From assembly GCF_021245725.1 (NCBI RefSeq), contig NZ_JAJGSX010000021.1, positions 88,449 through 152,448 on the forward strand: 64,000 bases of DNA. Direction: 5' to 3'. Under the pieces are notes generated by a model. The model was not told the origin of the DNA, did no database searches, and saw only the letters and a program-made list of their open reading frames with translations. Shown here piece after piece: positions 61,197-64,000 of this stretch. Source of the DNA: Pseudonocardia sp. TRM90224. Lineage in GTDB: Bacteria; Actinomycetota; Actinomycetes; Mycobacteriales; Pseudonocardiaceae. The position numbers and the translations under genes are program-made. Positions within the stretch are counted from its first letter, which is position 1. Each line of letters begins with the position of its first letter.

Positions 61197-62039
61197 ATGG
61201 AGATCGTCCTGCACCAGGACGTCGTGGAGTTCACCAAGCACGCCAAGCCGCTCTACGACGCCGACCCGTACCGCCACACCGTTGCGCTGACCGTGCTCGA
61301 CACGGCCAGTGGGCTCGGCGACCCGCTGGCCACGATGCTCACCGTGCACGAGGGCGGCGAGACGGTCGCGGCCGCGTTGCGCTCGCCGGGGTTCCCGCTG
61401 CTCGCCTCGGGGGTGCCGGCGGAGCTCGCGGTCGCTGTCGACGCAGCGCTCGCCGGGTCCGACCCCGGCATCAACGAGGTCGCCGGGCCGGAGCGGGAGG
61501 CGTCGGCGTTCGCCGCGGCGCACACCGCCCGCACCGGATCCTCCACGCAGCTGGTGCTGCACCTGCGGCTCTTCAAGCTCGGCACGCTCGTTGCGCCCAC
61601 CGGGATCCGCGGTGCGGCGCGGCTGGGCACGGAGGCCGATCTGGACGTGCTCGGCGCGTGGCGAGCTGAGTTCGACGCCGAGGCGAGCCACCGCACGCCC
61701 GATACCGTTTCGTCGCGGGAGCGAGCGCGCAGTGCGTTGCGGCTGGGATCGGCGGAAGTCCTGTGGGAGGTCGACGGCCTGCCGGTGTCGTTGGCGTCGG
61801 CGCGGCGGCCGGTCGCCGGCATGAGCCGGGTCGGCCCGGTCTACACCCCGCCGGAGCTGCGCGGTCACGGCTACGCGGCCGCGGCCACCGCAGCAGCGTC
61901 GCAGTGGGCGTTGGACGCGGGGGCGGAGCGGGTGGTGCTGTTCACCGACCTGGCCAACCCGACCACGAACAGGCTCTACCCGCGGCTCGGCTACCAGCCC
62001 GTGTACGACGCGCTGGAGTTGCGGTTCGAGAGCAGCTAG
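61197..62039 (+). CDS. GNAT family N-acetyltransferase
   Basis: 280 aa. The C-terminal half is a GNAT domain: ELRGHGYAAAATAAASQWAL is the acetyl-CoA pyrophosphate loop (motif A, RGHGYA) and FTDLANPTTNRLYPRLGYQP motif B. The N-terminal half (about 1-140) is a degenerate partner domain seen in this subfamily (PFAM-like acetyltransferase pairs). The target is unknown. The ATG at 61197 has TAAGGT six bases ahead, so it is probably leaderless; GTG 61194 is also possible. Ends overlapping the convergent cupin gene by four bases. Confidence 0.88.
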   Translation: MEIVLHQDVVEFTKHAKPLYDADPYRHTVALTVLDTASGLGDPLATMLTVHEGGETVAAALRSPGFPLLASGVPAELAVAVDAALAGSDPGINEVAGPEREASAFAAAHTARTGSSTQLVLHLRLFKLGTLVAPTGIRGAARLGTEADLDVLGAWRAEFDAEASHRTPDTVSSRERARSALRLGSAEVLWEVDGLPVSLASARRPVAGMSRVGPVYTPPELRGHGYAAAATAAASQWALDAGAERVVLFTDLANPTTNRLYPRLGYQPVYDALELRFESS

Positions 62040-62398
62040 TCGTCGCGTTTGGCCGTGTCCAGGGTGAAGGCGGGCAGGCAGACGGCGACGTACTCGGCGC
62101 CGTCGGGGCCCGGTGAGCTGTAGCGCACCCACTCGCCGGGTGCGGTGTGCACGGCCTGCCCGGCCTCGACGGTCAACTCGCCGTCCTGGTGCTCGACGCG
62201 CAGCGCGCCGCGCAGGACCAGCGTGAACTCGTCGAACTCGGGGCGCTGGCCCGGCTCGGCCCACCCGGACGGGCTGCGCATGTGGGCCATCGAGAGCCGG
62301 CCCTCGCCCGTGTTCACGTGCCCCACGAACTCGTCGATCGTCTTCGGTGGCTCGCCGGCGGCGGTCACGCGGCTCGGGGTCTCGATCAGTCGTGGCAT
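62036..62398 (-). CDS. Cupin domain protein
   Basis: 120 aa single-domain cupin. RPEFDEFTLVLRGALRVEH is motif 1 (with Glu but without the classic HxH pair) and AGQAVHTAPGEWVRYSSP motif 2 with a single His. The reduced set of metal ligands suggests a binding or sugar-type rather than dioxygenase role. Partner unknown. Convergent overlap of stops with the acetyltransferase gene. Confidence 0.85.
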   Translation of the reverse strand: MPRLIETPSRVTAAGEPPKTIDEFVGHVNTGEGRLSMAHMRSPSGWAEPGQRPEFDEFTLVLRGALRVEHQDGELTVEAGQAVHTAPGEWVRYSSPGPDGAEYVAVCLPAFTLDTAKRDD

Positions 62399-62481
62399 CG
62401 CGCGATCGTCCCACCTGCGTCGGCCGCGGTCTGTGGAAGGTCGGTGCGCGGACTCTAAGGTCGTGGTGGAGGTGCACGATC

Positions 62482-63699
62482 ATGGACGAGCAGGTGGTCG
62501 CGGAGACCGAGCGGTGGTTGCGACGCTCGGGGACGCCCCTGCTGTCGCGCGGGTTCGCCGGGCACCGGGTGCTGTACCGGTCGGCGCCCGCGCTGGCCGG
62601 GCTGTTCGTGTACCTGGTGGCCGGTGCCGTCGCCGACGGCATCTGGCGCCGCCTCCCCGGCTTGTGGGAGCTGCCGTTCGACGACGCGATGGAGCGGGCG
62701 ACGGAGGACGATGCCGGCTACTTCTACGCGGGCCTGGCCGCACCGGTGGTGCTGGGGCTCGCGACAGCGCTGGTCGTCGGGCGGGTTGCGCGGCGCAAGC
62801 CGGCGGACTGGTCGGGTCCGTTCCCGATGGCGATCGCGGCGGGCACGCTCGTGATCACGCCGATCCTGACCGCGGTGGCTTCTGTCAGCATGTCGGAGGC
62901 GTTCGAGCAGCTGTTGCGGGCGGCGGTGTTCCTCGTTGGGGTGTTGCTCGCCGTCCGCAGCGGGCTTGCGGCCGTGGTGCTGTGGACGGCACGGCAGGCG
63001 GTCGTCAACTTCGCCGACGTGCTGCGGCTGACCAGCCGCGCGTTGCCGCTGCTTCTGCTTTTCGTGACGTTCCTGTTCATCAACACCGAGAACTGGCAGG
63101 TCGCCTCCGCGTTGAACCGCCCGCAGCTGTGGGGCGTCGCGGCGTTCTTCGTGGTCTGCATGCTGCTGTTCCTCAGCGCGACGCTACCCAAGGAGCTGGC
63201 GGCGCTCCCACCGGTGCACGAGGTCTCGCCGACCGAGGCGTGCGCTGGCACGCCGCTGGCCGCGGTGGTCGGCGAGGTGGCGCGCGCCGGTGTCACGGAG
63301 CACCCGTTGCGGCCGGTGGAACGGCTCAACCTGCTGCTGACGATGGCGCTGCAGCAGGTGATGCAGTCGGCGCTGCTCGGGCTGGTGGTGTGGGTGTTCT
63401 TCGTGCTGTTCGGCAGGTTGGCGATCACCGACGGCGTGATCGAGTCGTGGACCGGCCGCCCGCCGGAGCCGGGGATGTTGTTCCCCGAGAGCCTGCAGAT
63501 CCCGCTCCCCGTCTCCACGCAGCTCATCCACGTCGCCGTCGTGCTGGGTGCGTTCTCGGCGCTGTACTTCGCCGTCTACACGGTCACCGACGCCAACTAC
63601 CGCTCCGAGTTCCTCACCGAGATGCTCGTGGACGTCAACCGGGGCCGGATGGTGCGCGACTGCTACCTCACCTACGCCGAACGGCTGCCGAAGCCGTGA
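62482..63699 (+). CDS. Polytopic membrane protein of unknown function
   Basis: 405 aa with about seven membrane helices (for example ALAGLFVYLVAGAVADGIW, PVVLGLATALVVGRVA, LPLLLLFVTFLFINTENW and VWVFFVLFGRLAI) and a soluble loop at about 240-290. The C-terminal YFAVYTVTDANYRSEFLTEM, followed by a conserved-looking DVNRGRMVRDCYL, is recognisable as a motif, but I cannot name the family. ATG follows GGTGGAGGTGCACGATC; a TAAGGT -10 is 24 bases upstream. Overlaps the HNH gene by 32 bases at the 3' ends. Confidence 0.85.
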   Translation: MDEQVVAETERWLRRSGTPLLSRGFAGHRVLYRSAPALAGLFVYLVAGAVADGIWRRLPGLWELPFDDAMERATEDDAGYFYAGLAAPVVLGLATALVVGRVARRKPADWSGPFPMAIAAGTLVITPILTAVASVSMSEAFEQLLRAAVFLVGVLLAVRSGLAAVVLWTARQAVVNFADVLRLTSRALPLLLLFVTFLFINTENWQVASALNRPQLWGVAAFFVVCMLLFLSATLPKELAALPPVHEVSPTEACAGTPLAAVVGEVARAGVTEHPLRPVERLNLLLTMALQQVMQSALLGLVVWVFFVLFGRLAITDGVIESWTGRPPEPGMLFPESLQIPLPVSTQLIHVAVVLGAFSALYFAVYTVTDANYRSEFLTEMLVDVNRGRMVRDCYLTYAERLPKP

Positions 63700-64000
63700 A
63701 GGCATGGTGGGGTCGTCGTCGTGGTACTTGATCCGGATCCACCCATCTGGGCGGAATGAACTCCGGTAGGCCATCAACTATTCGCACGAACCATTCCGTG
63801 GCATGGATTTCCCGGTGATGCATTTTGCACAGCATCACCAAATTATTGATTTCGGTGGGTCCGCCGTTCTGCCATTCAACAATATGGTGGATATCGCACC
63901 AGCTCGCCGGCCGGCCACAACGGGCGCATCCGCGGTCACGGGCGGCGACGGCTCGTCGCATTCCGTCGGGGATGACGCGGTTTGCGCGGCCGATGTCGAG
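63668..64000 (-). CDS. 3' part of an HNH endonuclease gene (DUF222/13E12 type), cut by the right edge
   Basis: The last 110 or so codons are visible. The HNH motif is complete: CARCGRPASWCDIHHIVEW, GGPTEINNLVMLCKMHHREIH, with the two CxxC zinc pairs partly present and HH as catalytic. Such proteins occur in many near-identical copies in actinobacterial genomes and behave like selfish or repeat elements. Base composition from about 63740 to 63900 is clearly lower in GC than the neighbours. The final residues (after DPDQVPRRR) read through the end of the membrane protein gene, as if the original 3' end was lost on insertion. Confidence 0.88.
   Translation of the reverse strand, partial: LDIGRANRVIPDGMRRAVAARDRGCARCGRPASWCDIHHIVEWQNGGPTEINNLVMLCKMHHREIHATEWFVRIVDGLPEFIPPRWVDPDQVPRRRPHHAFTASAAVRRR

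Overview
The window is 64 kb of very GC-rich DNA, tightly packed with genes in short operons. Codons end almost always in G or C, and GTG and TTG starts are common. A maleylpyruvate isomerase-type enzyme of the mycothiol-dependent family, a DtxR/IdeR regulator, many leaderless starts (TANNNT six to eight bases before the start codon) and mycobacterium-like gene neighbourhoods all point to an actinobacterium. Pseudonocardiales is my best guess. I see no rRNA, tRNA, CRISPR array or intact insertion sequence, so this reads as ordinary chromosome.

Layout. 0-8 kb: quinone oxidoreductase, BCCT osmolyte transporter, ECF sigma factor with a membrane partner, a stand-alone homodimeric E1-type (AceE-like) enzyme and a PAC2 protein. 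8.8-11.7 kb: an MFS transporter, then a P-loop ATPase and a small conserved partner behind a near-perfect Fur/Zur-type box; the ATPase gene carries a one-base frameshift. 11.7-16.1 kb: PadR regulator, FAD monooxygenase with TetR regulator, and divergent cobalt-type nitrile hydratase subunits. 16-18.6 kb: small proteins and a second medium-chain oxidoreductase. 18.6-23.3 kb: TetR and glycerol-3-phosphate dehydrogenase divergent from an alkyl-DHAP synthase-like flavoenzyme and a diacylglycerol kinase, the same order as Rv2249c-Rv2252 of Mycobacterium tuberculosis as I recall it. 23.4-28 kb: LysE exporter, two-component system with a divergent small secreted protein, and a coiled-coil protein. 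28-38 kb: large indolepyruvate ferredoxin oxidoreductase, MerR-PP2C fusion, M23 peptidase with a possible structured leader, SthA transhydrogenase, DUF4192 protein and GalE.

38-51 kb: IdeR-like regulator, rhodanese, an AcuC-like deacetylase beside a GNAT-acyl-CoA synthetase fusion (a likely acetylation/deacetylation pair), class I fumarase, an orphan molybdenum hydroxylase large subunit, fumarylacetoacetate hydrolase-family and maleylpyruvate isomerase-type enzymes (together resembling the last steps of gentisate breakdown), and an RNB ribonuclease. 51-64 kb: nitroreductase, GCS2-type ligase, panB, SoxR with a divergent MFS exporter, nadE, a Hip1/CaeA-like lipoprotein protease, glnA2-type glutamine synthetase, acetyltransferase, cupin, a membrane protein and the end of an HNH endonuclease gene of lower GC running off the right edge.

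The most interesting non-coding signals are long hairpins. They sit at almost every convergent gene junction wide enough to hold one, and at least two sequence families recur. One family member lies, unusually, between divergent promoters (nitrile hydratase and TetR). All functional assignments are from reading the sequence; no database search was run.
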